Numbered from the stretch's first letter, positions 16,611 through 24,271 are shown. The stretch is DNA of 64,000 bases from JAURVT01 sp049059935 (GCF_049059935.1 NZ_JBMGQR010000012.1:1-64000); one strand, 5' to 3'. The notes: generated from the letters alone by a model not told the origin. A program made the numbers and translations.

Positions 16611-16811
16611 TCAGACCGGGCTGACCTCGTGCGCCTCGCGGCCCTTGGGCCCGTCGACGACCTCGAAGTCGACGGCCTGGCCGTCCTCGAGGCTCTTGTA
16701 GCCGTCGGCCTTGATCTTGGACCAGTGGACGAACACGTCGTCCTGGCGCTCGACGGCGATGAAGCCGTAGCCCTTGTCTGCGTTGAACCACTTCACGGTG
16801 CCGCGCACCAT
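16611..16811 (-). CDS. Cold-shock protein (CspA family)
   Basis: Single-stranded nucleic-acid-binding protein of 66 residues, an RNA chaperone and antiterminator. The OB-fold motifs RNP1 (KGYGFIAV) and RNP2 (DVFVHW) are intact; the length is close to the family norm of 67. The ATG at 16811 is favoured by GGGAG six bases upstream, although a GTG two codons earlier is in frame. A TATAGG -10-like element at 16877-16872 would give a leader of roughly 60 nt, as is usual for csp genes. It lies just downstream of the sulfur-carrier and threonine-synthase-like pair. Confidence 0.95.
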   Translation of the reverse strand: MVRGTVKWFNADKGYGFIAVERQDDVFVHWSKIKADGYKSLEDGQAVDFEVVDGPKGREAHEVSPV

Positions 16812-16871
16812 ATGCACTCCCGATGTCTGTGCGAGAGCCCACTGGGCCGGGCTCCCCTTGGTCGGCCCGAC

Positions 16872-16877
16872 CCTATA
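16872..16877 (-). promoter_or_regulatory. -10 element of the cold-shock gene
   Basis: TATAGG on the minus strand lies in the 73-bp gap between the MoaD-like gene and the cold-shock gene. No convincing -35 is visible because that position overlaps the end of the upstream gene. Confidence 0.45.
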
Positions 16878-16884
16878 CGAGCGC

Positions 16885-17160
16885 TCAGCCCCCGGCCACC
16901 GCAGGAATGATCGAGATCTGAGTGTTCGCGGGGGTCTTGGTCGACAGGCCGTCGGCGAAGCGGACGTCCTCGTTGGCGACGTAGATGTTGACGAAGCGGC
17001 GCATCTTGCCCTCCTCGTCGACCACGCGGGCCTTGATGCCGGGGTGCGCCTGCTCGAGGGCGTCGAGCACCTCGTCGAGGGTCTCGCCCTCGACGGTGAC
17101 CTCGTTGGCGCCGCCGGTGTAGGTGCGCAGGATGGTCGGGATGCGGACGGGGACGCTCAT
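16885..17160 (-). CDS. MoaD/ThiS-family sulfur-carrier protein (CysO-like)
   Basis: Ubiquitin-fold protein of 91 residues ending in AVAGG. The C-terminal Gly-Gly is the part that is adenylated and turned into a thiocarboxylate to carry sulfur. It resembles mycobacterial CysO, which feeds sulfur to cysteine synthase CysM. The start is 12 bp after the threonine-synthase-like stop, and its ribosome-binding site (AGGAG) overlaps that stop codon, so the two are co-translated under the same SAM-I riboswitch. No activating MoeB-like enzyme or Mec-type peptidase is present in the window. Its role with the upstream PLP enzyme is inferred. Confidence 0.9.
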   Translation of the reverse strand: MSVPVRIPTILRTYTGGANEVTVEGETLDEVLDALEQAHPGIKARVVDEEGKMRRFVNIYVANEDVRFADGLSTKTPANTQISIIPAVAGG

Positions 17161-17172
17161 GGGGTGATCTCC

Positions 17173-18447
17173 TCAGACCAGGTTGGCGGCGGTGAACGCG
17201 GCGTACGAGGGCTCGATGGTCGCGTCCGGGCCCACCCGGTCGGCGATCGCGTCGAGCGTCTTGAGGCCGTCACCGGTGTTGAACACGACGGTCTCGGCCT
17301 CGGGGTCGAGCTGTCCGCTCGCGAGCAGCTTCTTCAGCGTGGCGACGGTGACGCCGCCGGCGGTCTCGGCGAACACGCCCTCGGTGCGGGCGAGCAGCTG
17401 GATGCCGTCGCGCACCTCCTCGTCGCTGACGTCCTCGACGGCACCGCCGGTGCGGCGGCAGGTGTCGAGCACGTACGGGCCGTCCGCGGGGTTGCCGATC
17501 GCGAGGGACTTGGCGATCGTGTCGGGCTTGACCGGGCGGACGACGTCGTGACCCTCGCGGAACGCGGCCGAGACGGGCGAGCAGCCGGTGGCCTGGGCGC
17601 CGAAGATCTTGTACGGCGTGGGCTCGACGAGGCCGGTGCTGCCGAGCTCGCCGAAGCCCTTGTCGACCTTGGTCAGCTGCGACCCGGACGCGACGGGGAT
17701 GACGACCTGCTCGGGCAGGCGCCAGCCCAGCTGCTCGGCGACCTCGTAGCCGAGCGTCTTGGAGCCCTCGGCGTAGTACGGGCGGACGTTGACGTTGACG
17801 AACGCCCAGTCGTCCTCCTCGCCCGCGATCTCGCTGGCGAGCTTGTTGACGTCGTCGTAGTTGCCCTTGACGGCCACCAGGGTGCCGCCGTAGACGGCCG
17901 TGGTGAGGATCTTGGGGCGCTCGAGGTTGTCGGGGATGAACACGACGCTCTTGATGCCGGCGCGCGCGGCGGCCGCGGCGACGGCGTTGGCGAGGTTGCC
18001 CGTCGAGGGGCAGGCCAGCACCTTGAGCCCGAGCTCACGCGCGGCGGCCAGGGCGACGGCGACGACGCGGTCCTTGAACGAGTGCGTGGGGTTGCCCGAG
18101 TCGTCCTTGACCCACAGCGTCTTCATGCCGAGCTCGCGGGCCAGGTTGTCGGCCTTGATCAGACGCGTGTAGCCGGGCTCGATGTTGGGGATCGTCGCGA
18201 TGTCGTCGCGGACCGGGAGCAGCGAGCGGTAGCGCCAGATGTTCTTCGGGCCGGCCTCGATCTGCTCGCGGGTGATGGCCGGGAGGTCGTACTGGACCTC
18301 GAGCGGCCCGAAGCACTCCATGCAGGCGTAGAACGGGCCGAGCTCCTGCCCGGCGCCACAGGCGCGACATCGCAGGCCGACGGCGTTGCCGAACGCCGGC
18401 AGGCCGGTGCCCGGGGTGGTGGGCAGGTCCAGGGTGGGTGCGCTCAC
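17173..18447 (-). CDS. thrC: Threonine-synthase-like PLP enzyme with N-terminal zinc ribbon
   Basis: Fold-type II PLP enzyme of 424 residues, by family a threonine synthase (O-phosphohomoserine to threonine plus phosphate). An N-terminal four-cysteine ribbon (C27, C30, C42, C45) precedes the core, and SGNPTHSFKDR carries the PLP lysine K125. The GTG start has GAGGAGG just upstream. Two facts argue for a sulfur-related job: a SAM-I riboswitch lies directly in front (18460-18596), and a sulfur-carrier gene follows 12 bp downstream. Such riboswitches normally control methionine, cysteine or SAM genes. A sulfur-carrier-dependent homocysteine synthase is a possible alternative; the family assignment is firm, the substrate is not. 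Confidence 0.85.
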   Translation of the reverse strand: MSAPTLDLPTTPGTGLPAFGNAVGLRCRACGAGQELGPFYACMECFGPLEVQYDLPAITREQIEAGPKNIWRYRSLLPVRDDIATIPNIEPGYTRLIKADNLARELGMKTLWVKDDSGNPTHSFKDRVVAVALAAARELGLKVLACPSTGNLANAVAAAAARAGIKSVVFIPDNLERPKILTTAVYGGTLVAVKGNYDDVNKLASEIAGEEDDWAFVNVNVRPYYAEGSKTLGYEVAEQLGWRLPEQVVIPVASGSQLTKVDKGFGELGSTGLVEPTPYKIFGAQATGCSPVSAAFREGHDVVRPVKPDTIAKSLAIGNPADGPYVLDTCRRTGGAVEDVSDEEVRDGIQLLARTEGVFAETAGGVTVATLKKLLASGQLDPEAETVVFNTGDGLKTLDAIADRVGPDATIEPSYAAFTAANLV

Positions 18448-18459
18448 GAGGCCTCCTCG

Positions 18460-18596
18460 TCATCTTCCCTGGGTGGCGACTCTCGCCCCAGGACGGAATT
18501 GGCACCATGACCAGCGGCGGCCTCGCGGTGTGCGAGATGACCGGTGGCAGGTTGCCGGGGCTTCAGCGGGCCGTGTCCCTCTGCCCCTCGTGATGA
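18460..18596 (-). ncRNA. SAM-I (S-box) riboswitch
   Basis: All hallmark segments occur in order on the minus strand. P1 is TCATC (18596-18592) pairing with GATGA (18464-18460). GAGGGAC is at 18581-18575, followed by GGCCCGCTGAAGCC. P2 is GGCAG (18585-18581) pairing with CTGCC (18550-18546). GGCAACC is at 18556-18550 and GGTGCCAATTCC at 18506-18495. P4 is CCTGGG (18492-18487) pairing with CCCAGG (18473-18468). The ribosome-binding site of the threonine-synthase-like gene starts two bases beyond P1, which suits control of translation initiation. SAM-bound S-box RNAs usually switch the gene off. Confidence 0.93.
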
Positions 18597-18604
18597 GCGA
18601 CTTC

Positions 18605-18634
18605 AGCGTAGACAGCCGTCTCACATGGCGGCAA
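18605..18634 (-). promoter_or_regulatory. Promoter of the riboswitch transcript
   Basis: TTGCCG (18634-18629) and TACGCT (18610-18605) form a -35/-10 pair with an 18-bp spacer. Transcription would start a few bases before P1 of the riboswitch. Confidence 0.65.
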
Positions 18635-18636
18635 CT

Positions 18637-18655
18637 CGGTCCGGATGCTGGACCG
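18637..18655 (-). terminator. Possible terminator after the HExxH gene
   Basis: CGGTCC (18637-18642) pairs with GGACCG (18650-18655) around a 7-nt loop, 8 bp downstream of the stop at 18663 and just upstream of the thrC-like promoter. The stem is short. Confidence 0.4.
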
Positions 18656-18662
18656 GACCGTC

Positions 18663-19112
18663 TCAGCCCCGACGTCGCCAGCGCGGCGTCCGCGGCGACG
18701 GGTAGCCACCGGCGGCGAGGCCCGCGAGACGCTCGAACGGGTTGTACGACGAGTGGTCGCCGGCGACGACCCACGAGACGCCCGCGGACGCCAGGTAGAG
18801 CGGCACCATCACGGGTCCCAGGCACGCCGCGTACTGGGTGCAGTGCCGGTCCTCGTGCGCGAGCAGCGACGGCCGGGCGCGCAGCCAGTCCGCGTCGTGC
18901 CGGCTGCACACCACGTTGCCGACGGTGAACGCGCTCGCGACTGGCACCGACCAGCGGTACCCACCGGCGAGCCAGGTGCCGCGCTCGTGCCGCTCGGGCA
19001 CCGCTCCCCCGGCGCGCGCGACGACCAGGCCGAGCGGGGTCGACAGGTTGACCCAGTTCAGCACCGCCCGCAGGCGGGTCCAGACCGTGTCAGGCGCGCT
19101 GGTCGAGGGCAT
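18663..19112 (-). CDS. Uncharacterised protein with an HExxH motif
   Basis: Protein of 149 residues, not assigned to a characterised family. LLAHEDRHCTQYAACLG contains HEDRH, which fits the HExxH zinc-protease pattern, and it is followed by a hydrophobic stretch (VMVPLYLASAGVSWVV) and NPFERLAG. There is no clear N-terminal signal peptide. The ATG at 19112 overlaps the otsB 3' end by 23 bp, so it is probably translated with otsB. Whether it binds zinc or cleaves peptides is not shown; the protein is small for a peptidase. Similar short HExRH proteins occur as hypotheticals in actinobacteria. Confidence 0.7.
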   Translation of the reverse strand: MPSTSAPDTVWTRLRAVLNWVNLSTPLGLVVARAGGAVPERHERGTWLAGGYRWSVPVASAFTVGNVVCSRHDADWLRARPSLLAHEDRHCTQYAACLGPVMVPLYLASAGVSWVVAGDHSSYNPFERLAGLAAGGYPSPRTPRWRRRG

Positions 19113-19953
19113 CGGCCAGGGCGGTCAGCCACGTGGCGACCTCGTCGGGCCCGGCGACCTCGAGGTCGGCGAGGTGCCCGAGGGTCTGCTCCTCGGTGGA
19201 GTGCGAGTACACGAGCAGCCCGGCCAGGCCCTCGGCGCGCAGGGCCGCGACGGCCTCGAACGCGGGCAGGTCGCCGAGGTCGTCGCCGGCGAAGACCACG
19301 GTGCGGGCACCGGTCTCGGCGACCAGGCCGCGGACGGCGTCGCCCTTGTCGGTGCCGTGGGCCCGCAGCTCGAGCACGTTCTTGCCGGGCTCGACGACGA
19401 GGTCGTGACGCGCGGCGAGGTCGGCGACCGGGCCGCGGAGGGCCTCGAACGCCTCGCGCGGCGCGTCCATCTGGCGGGTGTGGACGCCGATCGCGCGCCC
19501 CTTGTGCTCGACGTGCGCGTCGGCCAGCCCAAGCTCCTCCAGGAGCGCGGGCAGCTCGCCCTCGGCGCCGGCGATGCCCGCGGGCGGCGGCGGATCGGTG
19601 ATCTCGCCGGTGACGGCGTCCCAGCGCTCGACGCCGTACTGGCCGAGGATCGACATCGCGCCCAGGCCGTCGACGTCCGCGAACCCGCCGAGGCTCAGCG
19701 CGGTGCGGACGGGCCGGCCGGTGACGACCGCGATCTTGCCGAGGTGGCGCCCCAGCCGCGCCAGCGCCTCGACGACGCCCGGGTGCACGTGGGCGGACGC
19801 GGGGTCGTCGACGATCGGCGCGAGGGTGCCGTCGAAGTCCAGGCCCAGCAGCACCGACGCGGGATCGGCCAGCACCGCCTCGAGACCTCGCGCGCCCTCG
19901 GCGGTGCGGGGCTCGACGACGGTCTGCGCGGACGAGGTGGCCATGTCCTCCAT
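19090..19953 (-). CDS. otsB: Trehalose-6-phosphate phosphatase
   Basis: Removes phosphate from trehalose-6-phosphate, the second step of the OtsAB pathway. HAD-superfamily signatures are LLGLDFDGTLAPI (nucleophile Asp in DFDGT), VVTGRPV, the lysine of GTDKGDAV and VFAGDDLGD. About 287 residues. The start is uncertain: ATG codons at 19956, 19953 and 19944 are in frame and none has a good Shine-Dalgarno or leaderless box. The partner otsA is 4.4 kb away on the opposite strand, so the two are not co-transcribed. Confidence 0.94.
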   Translation of the reverse strand: MEDMATSSAQTVVEPRTAEGARGLEAVLADPASVLLGLDFDGTLAPIVDDPASAHVHPGVVEALARLGRHLGKIAVVTGRPVRTALSLGGFADVDGLGAMSILGQYGVERWDAVTGEITDPPPPAGIAGAEGELPALLEELGLADAHVEHKGRAIGVHTRQMDAPREAFEALRGPVADLAARHDLVVEPGKNVLELRAHGTDKGDAVRGLVAETGARTVVFAGDDLGDLPAFEAVAALRAEGLAGLLVYSHSTEEQTLGHLADLEVAGPDEVATWLTALADALDQRA

Positions 19954-20057
19954 CATGAACCACGCTCGACGCGGGCGGTGCCGAACGCGGCGTGACGGTG
20001 GACGCACCGCCGTCCCGACCCCGGGTCGCTGACCCTTCCGGCCGCTACCGTCGGCGC

Positions 20058-21740
20058 ATGCCCGGGCACTTCGACCTCTACCCGTCCTCGGTGGACGAGC
20101 TGGTCGGCGTCGCCGCCCAGCTGCGTGCCGCGGGCGAGCAGTTCGACGGCTCGGCCGCCGAGCTCGCCGAGGCCGGTGAACGTGCCACCCAGGAGGTGGC
20201 CGGAGACCTCGTCGGGCCCGTCGCCCAGGTCCCCGCACCGGCGGCCGGTGACGCCGAGAGCCTGCGTGACGCCTCGGTGTTCGCGGCCGGCGCGATGCTG
20301 TCGTTCGCCGAGGCCGTCGACGCCTTCGACCGCACCGTGGCCGGGCTCAACCGCGAGTACGACGCGCTGCCGCAGCCGCCGTCCCCCGAGTCGGTCGCCG
20401 CGCTGCGCCGCCGGTACGAGGAGGCCGAGGCCGAGGTCGACCGCGCCGGTTCCGACACCGCCGGCATGCTCGGTCGCGGGCCGAACGTCGCGGACCTCGC
20501 GATCCTGGGGTCGCGTGGGCTCCTCCCGAGCGCCAGTGACTACGACGACCCGGCGCTCGCGTCGGCCTTCGACAAGACCGGCAAGAACTTCCCCAACGCG
20601 GCCTTCCCCGTCGACGACCTCTCCCCCGAGGAGGTGGCCGTGTGGTGGGACTCCCTCACGCTCGTCGAGCGCCTGGCCGTGATGCGCAGCCGCTCGGCGC
20701 GGCTGGGCAACACCGACGGGTTGCCGGCCGAGGTGCGCGACGAGGCCAACCGGCTCGCCCTCGGCCAGGACCTCGAGGACCTCGAGCAGGCCGAGGCCGA
20801 GGGCCGCCTCACCGAGTCGCAGCAGCAGCGGCTCGTCAACGCGCGGCAGATCGCCGAGCAGCTCGCCCAGGCCGAGGGCCACGTCGACCCCGTCACCGGC
20901 GAGCCCACGGGCGCGCAGCTGTACGTCTACGACCCGTCGGACTACGACGGCGAGGGCCGCGCGGCCATCGTCACCGGCAACGCCGACACCGCCGACGACG
21001 TCGCGTGGAACGTCCCGGGCACCGACTCCGACGTGGAGAACATGAGCGTCTCGCGCAGCAACGCCATCTACGACGCCGCTCGCGACGACAACCTCGGCAG
21101 CCGCAGCACCGCCGTCGTCACGTGGATGGGCTACGACGCACCCGAGTGGAACACCAGCGTGGCCACCGAGGGTCGCGCCGAGGACGGCGCCCAGCGGCTG
21201 GCCGACGATGTCGCCGGTCTCGCCGCCTCGCGCGGGGACGACCAGCCGCACACCACCGTCATCGGGCACAGCTACGGCAGCACGACCGTGGCGCGCGCCG
21301 GGGCCGAGGAGGGCCTGGGCGACCACGCCGACGAGATCGTGCTGGTCGGCAGCCCGGGCGCCAGCAGCGCCGACCACGCGTCCGACCTCGGCGTCGGCGA
21401 GGACCACGTGTTCGTCGGCGCCAACAGCAGCGACCCCGTCACCTACCTCGGTGGCACGGGCTGGGTCCACGGGATCACCTCCACGCTCGGCAACGACCCG
21501 GCCGAGGACGACTTCGGCGCCGTCCGCTTCCAGGCCGAGGCTCCCGACCGCGCGTCCTGGGTCGGCTTCGGCGACCACAGCAAGTACTTCGACCCCGGCT
21601 CGGAGTCGCTGTACAACATCGCCCAGGTGGTCAACGGCGACCACGGCGACGTCACCACGGCCGAGCACCGCTACGACCCCTGGTACGACGAGATGCAGGA
21701 CCCCGAGCGCGACCGCGAGCCCGGGGTGGCGCCACGATGA
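20058..21740 (+). CDS. DUF1023-type alpha/beta hydrolase with helical N-terminal region
   Basis: Protein of 560 residues. The C-terminal third is an alpha/beta hydrolase of the actinobacterial DUF1023 family; nucleophile elbow VIGHSYGSTTVARAG, and a late His in GFGDHSKYF. The first 330 residues are mostly helical and Glu/Ala-rich (about 1-140 resemble a WXG/LXG-like four-helix start, and RYEEAEAEVDRAG could form a coiled coil). No signal peptide is seen. A TACCGT box six bases before the ATG indicates a leaderless mRNA. It overlaps the next gene by ATGA, which in turn overlaps a lipoprotein gene. Substrate unknown; type VII-linked secretion is possible but unproven. Confidence 0.88.
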   Translation: MPGHFDLYPSSVDELVGVAAQLRAAGEQFDGSAAELAEAGERATQEVAGDLVGPVAQVPAPAAGDAESLRDASVFAAGAMLSFAEAVDAFDRTVAGLNREYDALPQPPSPESVAALRRRYEEAEAEVDRAGSDTAGMLGRGPNVADLAILGSRGLLPSASDYDDPALASAFDKTGKNFPNAAFPVDDLSPEEVAVWWDSLTLVERLAVMRSRSARLGNTDGLPAEVRDEANRLALGQDLEDLEQAEAEGRLTESQQQRLVNARQIAEQLAQAEGHVDPVTGEPTGAQLYVYDPSDYDGEGRAAIVTGNADTADDVAWNVPGTDSDVENMSVSRSNAIYDAARDDNLGSRSTAVVTWMGYDAPEWNTSVATEGRAEDGAQRLADDVAGLAASRGDDQPHTTVIGHSYGSTTVARAGAEEGLGDHADEIVLVGSPGASSADHASDLGVGEDHVFVGANSSDPVTYLGGTGWVHGITSTLGNDPAEDDFGAVRFQAEAPDRASWVGFGDHSKYFDPGSESLYNIAQVVNGDHGDVTTAEHRYDPWYDEMQDPERDREPGVAPR

Positions 21741-22276
21741 CCACCGACCGGTTCTGGACGCGCCTGCGCACCCTGCTGCCCGACGCCGACCTGGTGGTGG
21801 TGCCCGCCCCCGCACCGCCGGCCGTCCTCGCCGACGACGACCGCCGCCTGCGTGCCGAGCGGGACGCCCAGCGCGTGCTCGTCGGCTCGTGGCGTGCCGC
21901 GTCGATCGACCTCCCCGCACCACCTGCCTACCGGTGGCGCTGGAGCGCGGTGGTCGACCCCGCCGACGCGCAGGTCGTCGCCACCGCCAGCGTCCCGCTG
22001 CCACCGGGTGGGGACGAGGGGCGGGCCGACGAGGTCCGGCGCGCGCTGGACGCCGCGGGCTGGGCGGTCTCGTCGCGGCGGCACCCCGCCTCGGTGCGCG
22101 CCGTCGCACCACCGGGGCACCACGCCGCCGGTCATGCGCTGCACGCGTTCGCCCACGAGGCGTCCGCGAGCTGGTTCGTCGTGGTCACCGGCCCGGCCGT
22201 GCCGGTCGGGGCCGAGGCGGTCGCTACCCTCTCCTCACGCGGGTACCAGGACCCGCCCTGGGACGAGGTGCCGTGA
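21737..22276 (+). CDS. Uncharacterised protein of the DUF1023 operon
   Basis: Protein of 179 residues, family not recognised. It has an acidic/basic N-terminus (MTTDRFWTRLRTLLPDADL), a middle with YRWRWSAVVDP, and a C-terminus containing GHALHAFAHEASASWFVVVTG. No signal peptide or membrane helix is clear. Its start overlaps the hydrolase stop (ATGA) and its stop overlaps the lipoprotein start (GTGA), so all three are translated together. By position it could be an accessory or immunity-like partner of the hydrolase; there is no direct evidence. Confidence 0.75.
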   Translation: MTTDRFWTRLRTLLPDADLVVVPAPAPPAVLADDDRRLRAERDAQRVLVGSWRAASIDLPAPPAYRWRWSAVVDPADAQVVATASVPLPPGGDEGRADEVRRALDAAGWAVSSRRHPASVRAVAPPGHHAAGHALHAFAHEASASWFVVVTGPAVPVGAEAVATLSSRGYQDPPWDEVP

Positions 22277-22845
22277 GGACGAACGCGACGACGCGTCGGA
22301 CGGTCGCCGCCCTGCCCGCAGCGCTGCTCGTGGCGCTCGCCGCGGGATGCGGCGGCGGGTCGTCCACCCCCACCGGAGGAGGCGGAGCCAGCGTGAGCGA
22401 CCCGGTCGACGTCGAGACCTCGCGCACCGAGGTGCGCGGCGCCGCCACCGACCTGCTGGCGGCCCTGACCGCCGCCGACGGGCCCCTCGGCTCGCGGGGC
22501 GGCACGGTCCGTTTCTCCAACGGCGCCTTCGCGCCGTGCACCGACGACGCCGCGGGCTTCGCCTACGACACCAACGCCCGGGTCGACCTCGACGCCGACA
22601 GCCTCTCCGCGCTGCCGGACGTGCGCGCCGCGCTGGAGGCCGACGGCTGGACGATCGACGACGACCCCGGCGGAGCCGACCCGGCCACCTCGGTCACCGC
22701 CCGCAAGGGCGAGCTCACCTCGCGCGTGCTGGCCTCGGAGAAGCCGCTGGCGCTCGTCAAGGTGCTGGGGCCGTGCCTGCCGGTGACGCAGGAGCAGAAG
22801 GACGACTTCGAGTCCAGCCCGGGCGCCGAGCCGCTCGACGGCTGA
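22273..22845 (+). CDS. Putative lipoprotein of the DUF1023 operon
   Basis: Predicted lipoprotein of 190 residues: signal segment with lipobox LAAGCGGG (Cys near residue 26), then a Gly-rich linker and a globular domain with two cysteines (FAPCTDDAAG and LGPCLPVT) that may pair. The start is GTG in a GTGA overlap with the gene before. Function unknown. Being exported and lipid-anchored, it would sit on the outer face of the membrane, which is of interest if the hydrolase is also exported. Confidence 0.82.
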   Translation: MRTNATTRRTVAALPAALLVALAAGCGGGSSTPTGGGGASVSDPVDVETSRTEVRGAATDLLAALTAADGPLGSRGGTVRFSNGAFAPCTDDAAGFAYDTNARVDLDADSLSALPDVRAALEADGWTIDDDPGGADPATSVTARKGELTSRVLASEKPLALVKVLGPCLPVTQEQKDDFESSPGAEPLDG

Positions 22846-22869
22846 GCGGCGCCAGGGCCGCTCGTCGCC

Positions 22870-23358
22870 TCAGAGCCTGCTGGTGAGGATGACCGTGAGC
22901 CGGTCGAACTTCATCGGGTCGACCGCGGGCTTGACCCGGTCGACCTTCAGGTCGGCGGCCAGCAGGTCGGCCTGGGCCTTGAGCCGCTTGGGGTAGTAGA
23001 CGGTGGTCTCGGGGATGTTGCCCGACCAGTTGTCGGTGCCCACGACCTTCCAGCCCGCGCCCTGGATCTTGTCCGACGCCGACGAGGCCAGGCCCGAGGT
23101 GCGCGTGTTGTTGAAGACCTCGACGTACGCCCGGGGCACCTCCTCGGGCTCGGTCGTCCTCGCCGGAGCCGGCGTGGGGGTGGGCGACGGCGCCGCCGAC
23201 GGGGTGGTGGCCGGCTGCGTGGCCGCCGCCTGCTCGGCGCGGTCGGGGGTGCCGGTGATGAAGTAGCCCAGCAGCGCGACGACGACGAGCCCGAGCCCGG
23301 CGAGCACGGCCCACGAGGGGACGGCCAGGACCGATCCGGCGCGACGTCGCTTGCCCAC
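22870..23358 (-). CDS. LytR C-terminal-domain membrane protein
   Basis: Protein of 162 residues with a short basic cytoplasmic start (VGKRRRAG), one membrane helix (AVLAGLGLVVVALLGYFI), a Pro/Thr/Ala-rich external linker and a LytR_C domain (RAYVEVFNNTRTSGLA, VVYYP-like region). LytR_C domains occur in cell-envelope proteins; the catalytic LCP domain is absent. GTG at 23358 has AAGGGG upstream. It follows a DUF3263 gene by 17 bp. The same pair occurs in mycobacteria (Rv0430-Rv0431), which supports the annotation. Confidence 0.9.
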   Translation of the reverse strand: MGKRRRAGSVLAVPSWAVLAGLGLVVVALLGYFITGTPDRAEQAAATQPATTPSAAPSPTPTPAPARTTEPEEVPRAYVEVFNNTRTSGLASSASDKIQGAGWKVVGTDNWSGNIPETTVYYPKRLKAQADLLAADLKVDRVKPAVDPMKFDRLTVILTSRL

Positions 23359-23375
23359 GGGGCGCCCCTTCCGGC

Positions 23376-23675
23376 TCAGAGCTCGATGCCGAGGCGTCGA
23401 GCCGAGCGCTGACGCTGGCGGGCCGCGCGCAGACGACGCAGGCGCTTGACGAGGAGGGGGTCGAACGCGAGGGCGGCCTCGCGGTCGATCAACGCGTTCA
23501 GGACCTGGTAGTAGCGCGTCGCGGACATGTCGAACTTGTCGCGGATCGCCTGCTCCTTGGCGCCGGAGTACTTCCACCAGTGGCGCTCGACCGCGAGGAT
23601 CTCGCGGTCGCGGTCACTGAGGGCTTCTCCTGCCACGGCGGCGACTCCCGAGGTGGGCACGTGCGCTGCGTCCAT
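23376..23675 (-). CDS. DUF3263 family protein
   Basis: Small, basic, probably DNA-associated protein of 99 residues. SDRDREILAVERHWWKYSG followed by KEQAIRDKFDMSATRYYQVL reads like a sigma-70 region-4-type helix-turn-helix, and the C-terminus is Arg-rich. The family is restricted to actinobacteria and has no defined function. ATG at 23675 is chosen; an ATG three codons upstream is equally open. It is the first gene of the DUF3263-LytR_C pair. Confidence 0.88.
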   Translation of the reverse strand: MDAAHVPTSGVAAVAGEALSDRDREILAVERHWWKYSGAKEQAIRDKFDMSATRYYQVLNALIDREAALAFDPLLVKRLRRLRAARQRQRSARRLGIEL

Positions 23676-23775
23676 GGGGCCCATCGTAGGCGACGAACCA
23701 CAGCGATGTCATTCGGTCGGCGGATCGGCATGTCCGCACCGGCCGCCACCCTAGGCCGTGCGCCTCTCGGACGGC

Positions 23776-23812
23776 GACGGCCCCCTCGCCGCCGGTGCGG
23801 GAGGGGGCCGTC
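23776..23812 (-). terminator. Terminator after the small lipoprotein gene
   Basis: GACGGCCCCCTC (23776-23787) pairs perfectly with GAGGGGGCCGTC (23801-23812) around a 13-nt loop, 15 bp beyond the stop at 23828. The rest of the 143-bp gap shows only upstream sequence of the DUF3263 gene. Confidence 0.8.
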
Positions 23813-23827
23813 GGGCGGTGCGGCGCG

Positions 23828-24271
23828 TCAGCTGCCGCTGGTGCCGCCGAGGTCGATGTCGCACTCCTCCTTGACGTTGGTGTTCACCTTCTGCATGTCG
23901 GTGTTCACCGCGGTCAGGTCGCCGGACAGCGACTGCGCAGCCTGCGCGAACTTCGGGTCGGCCACGACGTCGGTGAGCTTCGAGCTGGACTCCGCACCGG
24001 CGTCCTCGAAGGCCTCGGTGAGCTTGTCGAGCGTGTCGGCGGTGTTCTGCCACTCCTTGGTGACCGAGTCCGGAGCCTCCTCGGCGATGTCGTCGAAGCG
24101 GTCGGCCGCCTTCTCGAAGTCGCCGAGCGTGAGGTCCTGCGGGTTCGAGATGCCGCCGATGTCGTTCTCGGCCGCCTTGATCTCGTCGCAGTAGGCGTTG
24201 CCGCCACCGCAGGCCGTGAGGACGAGCGTGACGAGCGCGGAGCCGGCGATCGCGACGGGTGTCTTGCGCAT
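23828..24271 (-). CDS. Putative lipoprotein, helical
   Basis: Predicted lipoprotein of 147 residues: MRKTPVAIAGSALVTLVLTA then lipobox LTACGGG. The mature part is mostly helical and acidic (DFEKAADRFDDIAEEAPDSV) with two further cysteines (NAYCDEIK and KEECDIDL) that could form one disulfide. The family is not recognised and no function is suggested by the neighbours. It is divergent from otsA across 108 bp. Confidence 0.82.
   Translation of the reverse strand: MRKTPVAIAGSALVTLVLTACGGGNAYCDEIKAAENDIGGISNPQDLTLGDFEKAADRFDDIAEEAPDSVTKEWQNTADTLDKLTEAFEDAGAESSSKLTDVVADPKFAQAAQSLSGDLTAVNTDMQKVNTNVKEECDIDLGGTSGS

Noticed and set aside
18460..18596. SAM-IV rather than SAM-I riboswitch
   Set aside because: The GAGGGAC, GGCAACC and GGTGCCAATTCC segments in this order, with a P4 stem before closing P1, match SAM-I.
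18510..19601. Plus-strand open frames opposite otsB and the HExxH gene
   Set aside because: Arg/Ala/Pro-rich translations without domains; they mirror the coding frames on the minus strand.
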